Positions 8,088 through 16,215 of a DNA stretch of 64,000 nt are shown piece by piece. A program made the translations under genes and the position numbers. Where the stretch lies: NCBI RefSeq assembly GCF_000308635.1, contig NZ_BAGD01000118.1:18340-82339 (forward strand), read 5' to 3'. Each line of letters opens with the position of its first letter. The stretch's first letter is position 1. A model generated the notes under the pieces. It searched no databases. It was given only the letters and a program-made list of their open reading frames with translations, and was not told the origin of the DNA. The stretch is from Nocardia otitidiscaviarum NBRC 14405 (lineage in GTDB: Bacteria; Actinomycetota; Actinomycetes; Mycobacteriales; Mycobacteriaceae).

Positions 8088-8169
8088 CTTACGTTGTAAG
8101 TCTTATGACGTAAGGCTGGCATTACAACGTAAGGCTGTCAAGAGTGGGCAGCCTTACCGCGTACGGTAA
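8088..8169. promoter_or_regulatory. TetR operator cluster between the deazaflavin/ABC operon and tetR
   Basis: Four related sites fill the divergent intergenic space: CTTACGTTGTAAG (8088-8100), CTTATGACGTAAG (8102-8114), ATTACAACGTAAG (8121-8133, the reverse complement type of the first), and TTACCG-CGTA-CGGTAA (8154-8169). All share TTAC/GTAA half sites, as expected for a TetR dimer controlling both directions. Confidence 0.7.
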
Positions 8170-8182
8170 ATTGAGAATCGTT

Positions 8183-8863
8183 ATGGCCACCGATCAACGA
8201 CCCCGGCTGAGCCGGGACCAGATACTGCACGCCGCCGTCGCCCGCGCCGACCGTGACGGCGTGGAGGCGGTCACCATGCGCAATGTCGCCACCGACCTCG
8301 GCGTCGAGGCGATGTCGCTCTACTACCACGTGGCGAACAAGGCCGAACTCCTCGACGGCATGGTCGAGGTGGTACTGACCACCATCAACAAGGCGGTCGC
8401 CCATCTGATCGCCGAATCCCCCGACGACTGGAAACCCGTTCTGCGCGAACGCATCCTGACCGCCCGCCAGATCCTGCTCCGCCACCCCTGGGCCCCCGGC
8501 GTGATCGGCACCCGCTCGATGATGACGCTCTCGGTGATCGACTACTTCGACGCCCTGGTCGGCATCCTGCGCACCGGCGGCTTCTCCTACGACCTCACCC
8601 ACCACGCCATGCACGCCCTCGGCAGCCGCGCCCTCGGCTTCACCCAGGAACTCTTCGAACCCCCCACCGACCAAACCGACGACGAAGCCACCGCCACCCT
8701 GCAGGCCATGGCCGACCGCTTCCCCAATATCGCCGGCATGGTCACCGCCACCAGCCACGACCACACCGAACCCGGCCTGGGCTGGTGCGACGACCAGACC
8801 GAATTCGAATTCGGCCTGGACCTCATCCTCGACGGACTGGAACGGCTGCGCGCGGCGCCCTGA
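8183..8863 (+). CDS. TetR/AcrR family repressor with TetR-class C-terminal domain
   Basis: 226 residues. The N-terminal helix-turn-helix reads AVTMRNVATDLGVEAMSLYYHVANKAELLDGM, the classic TetR motif. The C-terminal part, with HHAMHALGSRALGFTQELFEP and a long acidic helix EFEFGLDLILDGLERL, belongs to the tetracycline-repressor-like class. It is divergent from the deazaflavin oxidoreductase-ABC exporter operon and separated from it by the TTAC/GTAA operator cluster, so it most likely represses that operon and itself. Ligand unknown. Confidence 0.87.
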   Translation: MATDQRPRLSRDQILHAAVARADRDGVEAVTMRNVATDLGVEAMSLYYHVANKAELLDGMVEVVLTTINKAVAHLIAESPDDWKPVLRERILTARQILLRHPWAPGVIGTRSMMTLSVIDYFDALVGILRTGGFSYDLTHHAMHALGSRALGFTQELFEPPTDQTDDEATATLQAMADRFPNIAGMVTATSHDHTEPGLGWCDDQTEFEFGLDLILDGLERLRAAP

Positions 8864-8906
8864 CCTCGATCGCACTCATCGGCGGCGGCATTGCTCGCCA
8901 TTAAAT

Positions 8907-8939
8907 TTGAACGATGGTACAAATAGTACGTTGGTTCAA
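8907..8939. promoter_or_regulatory. Dyad operator upstream of the MFS exporter
   Basis: TTGAAC (8907-8912) and GTTCAA (8934-8939) bracket an inner GTAC (8917-8920) / GTAC (8926-8929) pair, a 33-bp interrupted palindrome just before the MFS start. It is a plausible binding site for the TetR protein encoded at the end of this operon. Confidence 0.55.
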
Positions 8940-8956
8940 CTAAGTCGGGAGTGCGC

Positions 8957-10498
8957 ATGAGTACGGAATCACCGGCACCCGCCGGATGGCGGCAGTGGAG
9001 CGGACTGGCGGTGCTGGCGCTGCCGACCGCACTGCTCGGACTCGACGTGACGGCGCTCTACCTCGTCGTTCCCAGCCTGACCGCGGATCTGCGACCGACC
9101 GCGACCGAGACACTGTGGATCATGGACGCCTACGGTTTCCTCATCGCGGGCTTCCTGATCACCATGGGCACGCTGGGTGACCGCATCGGCCGCCGCCGGC
9201 TGCTGATGATCGGCATGACCGCGTTCGCCGCGGCGTCGGTGCTCGCGGCCTTCGCACCCAACGCCCTGTGGCTGATCGCGGCGCGAGCGCTGCTCGGCGT
9301 GGCCGGTGCGACCCTCATGCCGTCCACCCTGTCCCTGATCAGCACCATGTTCACCGATGCCGGGCAGCGGGCGATGGCGATCGGCGTGTGGGCCACCATG
9401 TTCGCGCTCGGCATGGCCGCGGGGCCGGTGGTGGGCGGCGTCCTCGTCGCGCACTTCTGGTGGGGTGCGGTGTTTCTGCTCGCAGTGCCGGTCAGTGCGG
9501 TGGTACTGACCGCCGCACCGGCGCTGCTGCCCGAATTCCGTTCCGCGACCGGGCGACTCGATCTGTGGAGCGTCGCACTGTCGCTGGCCGCCCTGCTGCC
9601 GATCATCTACGCGATCAAACACGCTGCGGCACATGGCATCGACCTCCAGGCAGGGGCCACCGCCGTGCTCGGGGCCGCCGCGACGGTCGCCTTCGTGCGG
9701 CGGCAGCTGCGCCTGCCCGAACCACTGCTCGACATCAGGCTTTTCGGCAGTCGATCCTTCGCCGCCGCCCTGGCCGTCCTGTTCGTCGGTCTCATCGGCT
9801 TCGGTGGGGTGATGTACCTGGTCACGCAGTACCTGCAATTCGTCGCGGGGCTCTCCCCGGCGATGGCCGGGCTGTGGATGGGGCCGCCCGCGCTGGCCAT
9901 GCTGATCGGCGGAATCGGTGCGCCGCTACTGGCCCGACGGGTTTCACCGGGGGCGGTCATGGCCGCCACGCTGGCGCTGTCGCTGATCGGCTACGGACTC
10001 CTGGCTCGGACCGGAACCGACGGAAAAGCGGCCGTGGTCCTCGGATTCGCGTTCGTCTATCTCGGACTCGGCGTCATCGCGGCACTGGGTACCGACATCG
10101 TCGTGGGGGCGGCGCCGCCGAGCGAATCCGGCTCGGCCGCGGCACTCTCGGAGACCGTCCAGGAACTCGGCATCGCGGCCGGAGTGGCGCTGCTGGGCAG
10201 TCTCACCACGGCCGTCTATCGGACCGCGATCGAGACCCCCGCGGGGTTGTCCCCGCATACCGCCGAGTTGTATGCCGACGGTCTCGCGGGTGCCGACACC
10301 GTGGCGGATCAGTTGCCCGCGGGAGCTCTCCAGCAGGCGCGCGAGGCGTTCACCAGTGGACTCGGGGTCACCGCGGTCGCCGCCGGAACGGCGATCGCGT
10401 TCGTATCGCTCATCTGCTACCGGACCCTGCGCCACATCCGGCCGATCGGCGCGGCCGAGCCCGCGCCGGAACCGATAGCCTCGCAACAGCGACGATGA
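8957..10498 (+). CDS. MFS exporter, DHA2 (14-TM, SmvA/QacA-like) family
   Basis: 513 residues with about 14 hydrophobic helices. The family signatures are visible: LLGLDVTALYLVVPSLTADL in helix 1, motif A GTLGDRIGRRRLLMIG in the 2-3 loop, and the antiporter motif GVAGATLMPSTLSLIS in helix 5 region. Members are proton-coupled efflux pumps for dyes, quaternary ammonium compounds and drugs. The ATG at 8957 has a GTCGGGA sequence 6 nt upstream; GTG 8951 is less likely. Its stop overlaps the start of the next tetR gene (ATGA). Confidence 0.9.
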   Translation: MSTESPAPAGWRQWSGLAVLALPTALLGLDVTALYLVVPSLTADLRPTATETLWIMDAYGFLIAGFLITMGTLGDRIGRRRLLMIGMTAFAAASVLAAFAPNALWLIAARALLGVAGATLMPSTLSLISTMFTDAGQRAMAIGVWATMFALGMAAGPVVGGVLVAHFWWGAVFLLAVPVSAVVLTAAPALLPEFRSATGRLDLWSVALSLAALLPIIYAIKHAAAHGIDLQAGATAVLGAAATVAFVRRQLRLPEPLLDIRLFGSRSFAAALAVLFVGLIGFGGVMYLVTQYLQFVAGLSPAMAGLWMGPPALAMLIGGIGAPLLARRVSPGAVMAATLALSLIGYGLLARTGTDGKAAVVLGFAFVYLGLGVIAALGTDIVVGAAPPSESGSAAALSETVQELGIAAGVALLGSLTTAVYRTAIETPAGLSPHTAELYADGLAGADTVADQLPAGALQQAREAFTSGLGVTAVAAGTAIAFVSLICYRTLRHIRPIGAAEPAPEPIASQQRR

Positions 10499-11079
10499 GC
10501 GGTGAGAGGAGAGCGGTGCCCCAGCCGGATACGGTCGACGGCCGCAAGATACGCGGTGAGCGCCGCCGTGCCCAGATCATCGAGGCGACGCTGACCGTCG
10601 TCAATCGCGACGGTGCGGCCGGGGTGACCCACCGCACCGTCGCCAAGGAGGCGGGCATCACCACCAGCCTCACCCTCTACTACTTCGCCACCCTGGACGA
10701 CCTGCTCGTCGCGGCGCTGACCAGCGTGACCGACGCCTACACCCACCGCATCCGCGAACTCGTCACCACCGCGGACGACCCCCTCGACGGCCTGGCCCAC
10801 CTCATCGCCGAATCCGCGGGCCCTGGCCGCGAACGCGCCCTCGCCGAACGCGAACTCTCCACCCTGGCGGCCCGCCGCCCCGCCCTCCGCTCCGTGGCAC
10901 GCCGCTGGCGCGAAGGCGTCGCCGAACTGGCCCGAACCCGAACCGACGACCCCACCGTCATCGAATCCTTCGTAGCCCTGACCGACGGCCTGTGCACCTC
11001 CATCCTCCTGGACGACCACAGCGCCGACCCCGACCACATCCACACGCTCCTCACCCGAGCGCTACCGCACCTGAGGTGA
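10495..11079 (+). CDS. TetR family regulator of the MFS exporter
   Basis: 194 residues. The helix-turn-helix is GAAGVTHRTVAKEAGITTSLTLYYFATLDDLL, preceded by the basic RKIRGERRRAQIIEATL helix. The start ATG overlaps the MFS stop codon, so it is co-translated with the pump; GTG 10515 is an alternative. Together with the dyad at 8907-8939 this suggests an autoregulated efflux operon. The C-terminal ligand-binding part (AERELSTLAARRPALRSVARRWREGV) does not identify the inducer. Confidence 0.87.
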   Translation: MSGERRAVPQPDTVDGRKIRGERRRAQIIEATLTVVNRDGAAGVTHRTVAKEAGITTSLTLYYFATLDDLLVAALTSVTDAYTHRIRELVTTADDPLDGLAHLIAESAGPGRERALAERELSTLAARRPALRSVARRWREGVAELARTRTDDPTVIESFVALTDGLCTSILLDDHSADPDHIHTLLTRALPHLR

Positions 11080-11184
11080 ACGTGCGATCAGGGGGATTCG
11101 TGGCGGCATCGCCCGAGTAAGGTCCGCCACCAGTTCCCCTGAGCGATGAACTCGTCTCCGCTCGCTTCGGGCACGGTCCGGGCG

Positions 11185-11733
11185 TCAGCGGGGGTGGCCG
11201 CGGAACACGCCGTCCGGGTCGGTGGCGGCGGCGAATTCTTCGAAGTCCATGTTTCCGAGCGACAGGTTGACCTCCACCGAGGCGATTTCGCGCGGCAGGA
11301 TGCGGAAGGTCGGCAAATCCGCGCCGGAGTCGCCGTGGTCGCTGTTGTCGACCGCGAGCAGCGGACGTTCCGGGTCGCGAATCGTTCGTTCGTCGACGAT
11401 GAAGAGGTAGTACTGCGAGCCGAGCAGCTCTTCGAGGTCCGCCGTCGTCACCGCTCGAAACGCCGGATCGTCGACGACCGTCAGCCCGTACATGAGGTCG
11501 AGTTCGTCGAGGTCATAGGAGCGGTTGACCGCGTCGAGAGTCGCGCGCCAGGCGTCGTCGTCGCTGAAATCGGTCCGCAGCAGTAGCGTTTCCCCTTCGG
11601 GCAGTTCTCTTTTCACGGGGCTATCGTGTCCGCCGAGCGGTCGTTCGTCACTACTCTCGGTCGAACTCGCGCAGCCCGCTGTGATGGCGGCGATCGCCAG
11701 TAGTGCCAGCATTCTGCGGGATATTCCGGTCAT
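11185..11733 (-). CDS. Predicted lipoprotein
   Basis: 182 residues with a type II signal peptide: RRMLALLAIAAITAGC, the lipobox cysteine being about residue 21. The mature part is acidic and contains YLFIVDERTIRDPERPLLAVD and a C-terminal strand-rich region; no family is recognised. It should be anchored to the outer face of the membrane. It follows the ECF sigma gene on the same strand by 33 bp and may belong to its regulon. A Shine-Dalgarno (CAGGAGAGCA) precedes the ATG. Confidence 0.7.
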   Translation of the reverse strand: MTGISRRMLALLAIAAITAGCASSTESSDERPLGGHDSPVKRELPEGETLLLRTDFSDDDAWRATLDAVNRSYDLDELDLMYGLTVVDDPAFRAVTTADLEELLGSQYYLFIVDERTIRDPERPLLAVDNSDHGDSGADLPTFRILPREIASVEVNLSLGNMDFEEFAAATDPDGVFRGHPR

Positions 11734-11766
11734 TGCTCTCCTGGCATTGTTCTACAGCAGCGGATC

Positions 11767-12912
11767 TCACGACCGCAGTGATTGTCGTACCCGTGCTGCC
11801 TCGCGGGTGAGGTGGTCGCGCTCGGGCAGGGTGGTGGCGAGGCGGGCGGCTTCGGCGTAGAGGGTGGCGGCTTGGTCGAGGTCGCCCGCGCGTTCGTGGA
11901 GGTAGGCACGGGCGGCGGTGTGGCGGGGGAGGTTCGGGTCGAGGTCGGCCAGGGCGGCGAGTCCGGCTCGGGGGCCGTCGGCTTCGCCGACAGCTACCGC
12001 GCGGTTCAACCGGATTACCGGGTTGTCGGTGAGCAGCAGCAGTTCGTCGTACCACTCCACGATTTGCACCCAGTCCGTTTCGGAGGCGCTGGGGGCGTCC
12101 GCGTGCAGGGCGGCGATCGCGGCTTGGGCCTGGTATTCGCCCAGTCGGTCGCGGGCCAGTGCGGCTTGCAGGATCGTCACGCCTTCCGCGATGCGGCCGG
12201 TGTCCCAACGGGATCGGTCCTGGCGGGCGAGGGGCACCAGGCGGCCGTCCGGGTCGCGGCGGGAGGCGCGGCGGGCGTGGTGCAGCAGCATCAGTGCGAG
12301 CAGACCCGCGACCTCGGGTTCATCGGTGGTGGCGGCGAGTTGGCGGGTGAGGCGGATGGCCTCGGCCGCCAGGTCGATATCGCCGCTGTAGCCCTCGTTG
12401 AAGACGAGGTAGAGCACCCGCAGCACCGTCGGGAGGTCGCCGGGTCGATCCAGCGGCAGGCCCGCTATGCGTCGCTTGGCGCGGCTGATCCGTTGCGCCA
12501 TGGTGGATTCGGGGACGAGGTAGGCCGCCGCGATCTGCCGCGTGGTCAGGCCGCCGACGGCGCGCAGGGTCAGGGCGACGGCCGATCCGGGTGACAGGCT
12601 GGGGTGCGCACACAGGAAATACAGCCACAGTGTGTCGTCCGTGGCGGGCACCGGGCCCGACGGGGGTGCGACCTCCACGGCGAGTTCTCTTCCCCGACGG
12701 GCTGTTTCGGCACGGGTGGCATCGACGAACCTGTTCCATGCGGCGGTGATGAGCCATGCCTTGGCGTCACGCGGTGGGTCGTCCCGCCACGTCTCCAGTG
12801 CCCGGATCAGCGCCTCCTGCACCGCGTCCTCGGCCGCGGTGAAGTCGGCTCCGCGGCGGACGAGGACACCGATCACCGCTGGGACGAGGTCGCGCAGCAG
12901 TGCTTCGTTCAC
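11767..12912 (-). CDS. ECF sigma factor with C-terminal TPR-like extension (DUF6596 type, ECF42-like)
   Basis: 381 residues. Sigma region 2 is at residues about 10-75 (FTAAEDAVQEALIRALETWRDD, AWLITAAWNRFVDATR), region 4 at about 110-165 (LTLRAVGGLTTRQIAAAYLVPESTMAQRISRAKRRI), followed by a 200-residue helical extension starting DLPTVLRVLYLVFNEGYSGD, the hallmark of the ECF42 group. These sigma factors are typically paired with YCII/DGPF proteins, as here: its GTG start overlaps the YCII stop codon. No anti-sigma factor is visible; the extension is thought to control activity. Confidence 0.9.
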   Translation of the reverse strand: MNEALLRDLVPAVIGVLVRRGADFTAAEDAVQEALIRALETWRDDPPRDAKAWLITAAWNRFVDATRAETARRGRELAVEVAPPSGPVPATDDTLWLYFLCAHPSLSPGSAVALTLRAVGGLTTRQIAAAYLVPESTMAQRISRAKRRIAGLPLDRPGDLPTVLRVLYLVFNEGYSGDIDLAAEAIRLTRQLAATTDEPEVAGLLALMLLHHARRASRRDPDGRLVPLARQDRSRWDTGRIAEGVTILQAALARDRLGEYQAQAAIAALHADAPSASETDWVQIVEWYDELLLLTDNPVIRLNRAVAVGEADGPRAGLAALADLDPNLPRHTAARAYLHERAGDLDQAATLYAEAARLATTLPERDHLTREAARVRQSLRS

Positions 12913-13316
12913 TCGGTCACCGTGGGCATTTCGGTGAAGAAGGGGCGCACCTCCAGCCACTCCTGGATCGGTTCGCCGCCCGCGCCCGGAGCGGCGGACA
13001 GTTCCGCGGCCAGCTCGAGCGCCCGCTCGTAGCTGTCCACGTCGATGATCATCCACCCGGCGATCAGGTCCTTGGTCTCCACGAACGGACCATCGGTGAC
13101 CGGTGGCCGCCCCTCCCCGTCGGAGCGGACGAAGGTGCCCTCCGGCGACAGCGCCTGACTGTCGACGTACTCGCCGGTGGACTCGAGCCGCGCGGCGAAA
13201 TCCTCCATGTACCGGACATGGGCGGTCACCTCCTCGGGCGTCCACCGATCCATCGGCACGTCGTTGACCGGCGCGGGCGCACCTCGGTAGTGCTTGAGCA
13301 GCAGGTATTTGGCCAT
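12909..13316 (-). CDS. YCII/DGPF domain protein
   Basis: 135 residues. It opens MAKYLLLKHYRG and contains VTDGPFVETKDLIAGWMIIDVDSYERALELA, the DGPF motif of the YCII-related family (ferredoxin-like fold). Such genes are constant partners of ECF42 sigma factors and are often the main targets or modulators of that sigma factor. The ATG at 13316 has an AGGGGAGAA Shine-Dalgarno, which sets it over longer in-frame starts. Overlap with the sigma gene is 4 bp. Confidence 0.87.
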   Translation of the reverse strand: MAKYLLLKHYRGAPAPVNDVPMDRWTPEEVTAHVRYMEDFAARLESTGEYVDSQALSPEGTFVRSDGEGRPPVTDGPFVETKDLIAGWMIIDVDSYERALELAAELSAAPGAGGEPIQEWLEVRPFFTEMPTVTE

Positions 13317-13366
13317 GATCTTCTCCCCTTGTTCGCTGCGGCCCATTCTGGCCGCGATGTTCGGTC

Positions 13367-13864
13367 TCAGGCGCCCTGACGTTCGGCGCGCTGCCGAATC
13401 AGTTCCTCGACCGCGCTGGGCAGGGTGGTGTCGAAGTCGATGAGTTTGACCCATGTCGGGGTGATGACGATCCGCACCATGCCGTCGTAGAGCGACCGCA
13501 CCTCCGCCTCCCACTCGACGCGCTGCTCCGCGGTCATCTCATAGCTGCCGTTCATCCGCAGATACTCCTCCGGAATGCCATCCACCACCTCCAGCTCCGC
13601 TCGCCCGCGAATCAACAGAATCTTCGGCGGATGCACCTCGGTATCGATCGTCAACGCCACCTCCGGGTTGTGCCGCAGTGACGGCAGCTTCGGCGCGTTC
13701 TTCGTCGTGCAGACGACGATCTCCGAACCGTTCCAGGTGAACGCGATAGGGATATTGCGCGGTGTGCCGTCCTTGGCGACATAGGCCATCCGCAGCAGGT
13801 CACGAGCCAGCAACTCCTGGCTGATCGGTCGCTCGAGAATCGCGGTGATCTCGTTCGTTCGCAT
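13367..13864 (-). CDS. PPOX-class (pyridoxamine 5'-phosphate oxidase-like) flavin/F420 protein
   Basis: 165 residues. The split-barrel fold is indicated by ILERPISQELLARDLLRMAYVAKDGTPRNIPIAFTWNG, then NPEVALTIDT and ILLIRGRAELEVVDG. Members bind FMN or F420 and reduce diverse small molecules or act in stress defence. The ATG at 13864 follows a GAGGAG Shine-Dalgarno; the frame extends 18 nt further upstream. It lies 50 bp before the YCII-sigma pair on the same strand. Confidence 0.8.
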   Translation of the reverse strand: MRTNEITAILERPISQELLARDLLRMAYVAKDGTPRNIPIAFTWNGSEIVVCTTKNAPKLPSLRHNPEVALTIDTEVHPPKILLIRGRAELEVVDGIPEEYLRMNGSYEMTAEQRVEWEAEVRSLYDGMVRIVITPTWVKLIDFDTTLPSAVEELIRQRAERQGA

Positions 13865-13927
13865 CGTGGACTCCTCGGTCATCGAGGCCCCCTTCGGGCG
13901 CTCCTACCCCTGGGACGAAGCCATTCG

Positions 13928-14217
13928 ACCGTTCTCGACATCCATGACGCGGAATTTTCCGCGATTTCCCGACACCGCCGGAACCCAGGCCAGATCATCA
14001 ACTTCGGCCGCGGCGAGGAGCGCCACTTCCTGTGCGCCCCCGACTACACGACGCTCCTGCGCGTCCTGCTCGAGGAAGTCCGTCCAGGCGCTTGGCCGCC
14101 ATCCGAGATCGCCACCCGGTTCGAGGACGGTTCCTGGGCCTACCGCCCTACGGCAACCCGGTAGACCACTTCTTCAATGCCCTCTACCAGCGATTCGCGG
14201 GCCCGGACACGGCGTGA
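13928..14217 (+). pseudogene. Remnant of a SMI1/KNR4 (SUKH) family gene, frameshifted
   Basis: One frame from about 13931 gives VLDIHDAEFSAISRHRRNPG followed by QIINFGRGEERHFLCAPDYT, the C-terminal SUKH pattern, and runs to a stop at 14162. The tail continues in a different frame as NPVDHFFNALYQRFAGPDTA (ending 14217), so a frameshift near 14150 splits the gene. No start or N-terminal half is seen. SUKH proteins are usually immunity proteins of contact toxins; this looks like a decayed orphan. The assignment rests on motif resemblance only. Confidence 0.45.
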
Positions 14218-14240
14218 GGCGAACCTGGATTCCGGCTCGA

Positions 14241-14636
14241 TCAAGCGGGATAGCAGTCGTAGCTCTCCTGCCGCAGCACCCGGCCCGTATCGTCGTAGGT
14301 GAGGAACATTGCCACGTCCGCATGCAGGGCGTCGCCTGCCCGAAGGTCACCCAGCTGTTGCGCCAGTACCCCGGACCATCGAAGTTGCAGAGCGACACGG
14401 CGGTCCGCGGCAGTCACGCTGCGAATGTCGTAGCGCTGCGATTCGAGCATGCGGGCGCCGACGACAGAAGCCTCGAGCATGGCGTCCAAGGCTCGGGTCC
14501 GGCCGGTCGGCGCTACCCGGCTGGGGTGTTCGACTTGGACCGCGTCGTGGTGAAAGAACGGGCGCAGATGTTCACCCGCGACCCCACTCTCCAACGCTTT
14601 CAGCAGTTCACGAGCCTTGAGTTCGAAGTCGATCAT
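14241..14636 (-). CDS. NTF2-like (SnoaL-type) protein
   Basis: 131 residues with the cone-like NTF2 pattern: an N-terminal helix MIDFELKARELLKALESG, then FFHHDAVQVEHPSRVAPTG and DVAMFLTYDDTGRVLRQESYDCY at the C-terminus. Members bind small ligands or act as isomerases. The ATG at 14636 is selected because a TATGGT -10 box (plus-strand 14645-14650) lies 8 nt upstream, implying leaderless translation; TTG 14645 is an alternative. It is divergent from a MarR regulator that probably represses it. Confidence 0.7.
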   Translation of the reverse strand: MIDFELKARELLKALESGVAGEHLRPFFHHDAVQVEHPSRVAPTGRTRALDAMLEASVVGARMLESQRYDIRSVTAADRRVALQLRWSGVLAQQLGDLRAGDALHADVAMFLTYDDTGRVLRQESYDCYPA

Positions 14637-14640
14637 ATTC

Positions 14641-14680
14641 AACAACCATAGTTGTTCACCTCTAGTTGCTCAACTAAGAT
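14641..14680. promoter_or_regulatory. Divergent leaderless promoters with MarR operators
   Basis: AACAAC-cata-GTTGTT (14641-14656) covers the minus-strand -10 box of the NTF2-like gene. TAGTTG-CT-CAACTA (14663-14676) covers the start of the plus-strand -10 box TAAGAT (14675-14680), 7 nt before the MarR ATG. The shared CAAC/GTTG half sites suggest that one regulator closes both promoters. Confidence 0.65.
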
Positions 14681-14687
14681 TGTTTAT

Positions 14688-15176
14688 ATGAGCGACCTGG
14701 AACTCGCAGAACTGGATATCCCGACCCTCGCCATGCTGACTGGCGAGGCGGTCCGTGCGCGGGTGACCCAGCAGGTCCACGACATGGGTTTCACCGATAT
14801 CCGCCCGGCACACGGATACATTTTCCAGCACCTGATCGACCGCAACCCCACCGTCGGTGAGCTCGCCTCCCTGCTGGGCATGACCCAGCAGGGAGCATCG
14901 AAGCTCGTGGTCGAACTCGAGAAACTCGGCTATGTCAGCCGCACCAGCGACCCCGCGGACCACCGGGTTCGACGAATAGCTCTCACCGGCCGCGGCACCG
15001 CCTGCATCACGGCTGCACGCGAGGCGCGCGCGAAATGGCAATCGGTCCTGGTGCGACAACTGGGGGCATCCGGTACAGCCGCCCTGACCACCGGCTTGGC
15101 CGCTTTCGCCGAACAACTCGGGATCGAGGACGCGGTGCGCCACCGGCAGGTGCAGCTGCCGCCACACGAACAGTGA
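14688..15176 (+). CDS. MarR family transcriptional regulator
   Basis: 162 residues. The winged helix reads PTVGELASLLGMTQQGASKLVVELEKLGYVSRTSDPADHRVRRIALTGRG, split here across residues about 62-105, with the DPADHR wing typical of MarR. N- and C-terminal helices form the dimer interface. The ATG follows a TAAGAT -10 box by 7 nt (leaderless). It is divergent from the NTF2-like gene and flanked by CAAC/GTTG dyads, so autorepression and control of the neighbour are likely. Effector unknown. Confidence 0.88.
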   Translation: MSDLELAELDIPTLAMLTGEAVRARVTQQVHDMGFTDIRPAHGYIFQHLIDRNPTVGELASLLGMTQQGASKLVVELEKLGYVSRTSDPADHRVRRIALTGRGTACITAAREARAKWQSVLVRQLGASGTAALTTGLAAFAEQLGIEDAVRHRQVQLPPHEQ

Positions 15177-15311
15177 AGCAGTGCGCCGACTGCGAGGCCC
15201 AGCATCACGGTGCCATGGTCTTGACCGTCGGTGTCGGCTGGCGCGTGGCCGCCCCAACAGTGGCGATGCGTTCGCGCATGATCACGAGGGAACCGGGATA
15301 AGTTCGACGTC

Positions 15312-15722
15312 GTGACCGAGCTCCGGACCTTCCGTCGCGCATGCTACGAAGCTGCGCGCCGCACCGGTGGCACGGTGAGCGAGTTCCGTCTGACTGAGAG
15401 CGTGACCCCGAACTTCCACCAGGCAGTTATCGCCTACCACGACCATCAGGTCGCGGTCGTTGCGTTGCGCGATTCGGCGGTGCTCGCGGTCGCCGAACCC
15501 CGAGTGATCGACGATGCGGCGACCGAGTCTGGACCACTGACCTTCATCGGGTCCCCAGACCTGGTCGCTGCCCTGGCCGAGCAATCAGGGTTCGAAATCC
15601 TCACATCAGCCGAACTCGCCCAGCCCTTCGACGCAGCAGCTTGGCCCGAACTCGACCGACACGACATCCGGCACTGGAAACCGCAGACCGTCGGCGAGGC
15701 GCTGTTCAACTACTGGGACTGA
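15312..15722 (+). CDS. Conserved-type hypothetical protein
   Basis: 136 residues, no family recognised. It looks like a compact alpha/beta protein: a basic N-terminal helix (FRRACYEAARRTGG), strands QVAVVALRDSAVLAVAEP and PLTFIGSP, and a C-terminal stretch HWKPQTVGEALFNYWD. No signal peptide or membrane helix. The GTG at 15312 has a GGGATAAG sequence at 15295-15302. It is the last chromosomal gene before the integrative element. Confidence 0.6.
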   Translation: MTELRTFRRACYEAARRTGGTVSEFRLTESVTPNFHQAVIAYHDHQVAVVALRDSAVLAVAEPRVIDDAATESGPLTFIGSPDLVAALAEQSGFEILTSAELAQPFDAAAWPELDRHDIRHWKPQTVGEALFNYWD

Positions 15723-15772
15723 AACGGTGCACCACCAGCACCTGCGTTGGTCAGAATTCGCAGGCAGCCGGG

Positions 15773-15826
15773 CTAATTGAGCCCCGCGTAGCTGTGCAGC
15801 CCGCTCACCACGATGTTGATGATGAA
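15773..15826. other. attL: displaced ccsB 3' end
   Basis: On the minus strand this stretch encodes FIINIVVSGLHSYAGLN and a TAG stop, exactly the C-terminus of the CcsB encoded at 23851. The core (15801-15826) is identical to attR; the outer 28 bp differ at several positions, all synonymous. This outer part is the original chromosomal gene end, cut off by the insertion. Confidence 0.88.
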
Positions 15827-16159
15827 GATCTACGTGGAGATTTGTGGTCGTTAGCCGCAGCCATCTCGGCTATTCACCTGGCCCTTTCGTGTTGGCCAGT
15901 TCAAGCCGCGAGCAGTGGTTGGAATCTCTACTGCGTACTTCCTGCGTACGCCGATGTCCGCTCCGCTGTCCTCCGCTACCCAGCCGGGCGGACACCCCGG
16001 CCACACGGCGGACAGCCAAGAGCACGGGTGGCCACCGGAGCGGACCCGAGCGGGCCACCTGATGTTGCGCGTCCGGTGGCTCACTCAAGTGGCGAACTGT
16101 TGCATAGAAGCCGCTTCGGGTAACATATGACCTAGAAGTTTGACCTGACAGCAAAGCAA
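15827..16159. other. Element left end, no gene seen
   Basis: About 330 bp between the attL core and the terminator of the 45-residue gene. Short open frames exist on both strands but none has a start signal or recognisable sequence. It contains the paired CTGCGTAC repeats described separately. Confidence 0.5.
15932..15950 (+). repeat. Paired CTGCGTAC repeats, candidate integrase arm sites (left)
   Basis: CTGCGTAC occurs at 15932-15939 and 15943-15950, an 11-bp spacing, 106 bp inside the attL core. The same pair with the same spacing and orientation occurs near attR (23770-23788). Confidence 0.55.
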
Positions 16160-16193
16160 GAGGGCCAGGTCTGCTGGCACAGATCTGACCCTC
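16160..16193 (-). terminator. Terminator of the 45-residue membrane peptide gene
   Basis: A 14-bp near-perfect stem (arms 16160-16173 and 16180-16193) with one mismatch and one wobble and a 6-nt loop, followed on the minus strand by a TTGCTTTGC tail. It lies 22 bp after the stop codon at 16216. Confidence 0.6.
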
Positions 16194-16215
16194 GCGATGT
16201 GAGTAGTCGCACTGA

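Noticed and set aside
13855..14217. Single intact SUKH gene
   Set aside because: No single frame covers the conserved segments, and no start codon fits.
15773..15826. tRNA-gene target for the element
   Set aside because: No tRNA-like fold or anticodon arm is found at either junction; both encode the CcsB C-terminus instead.
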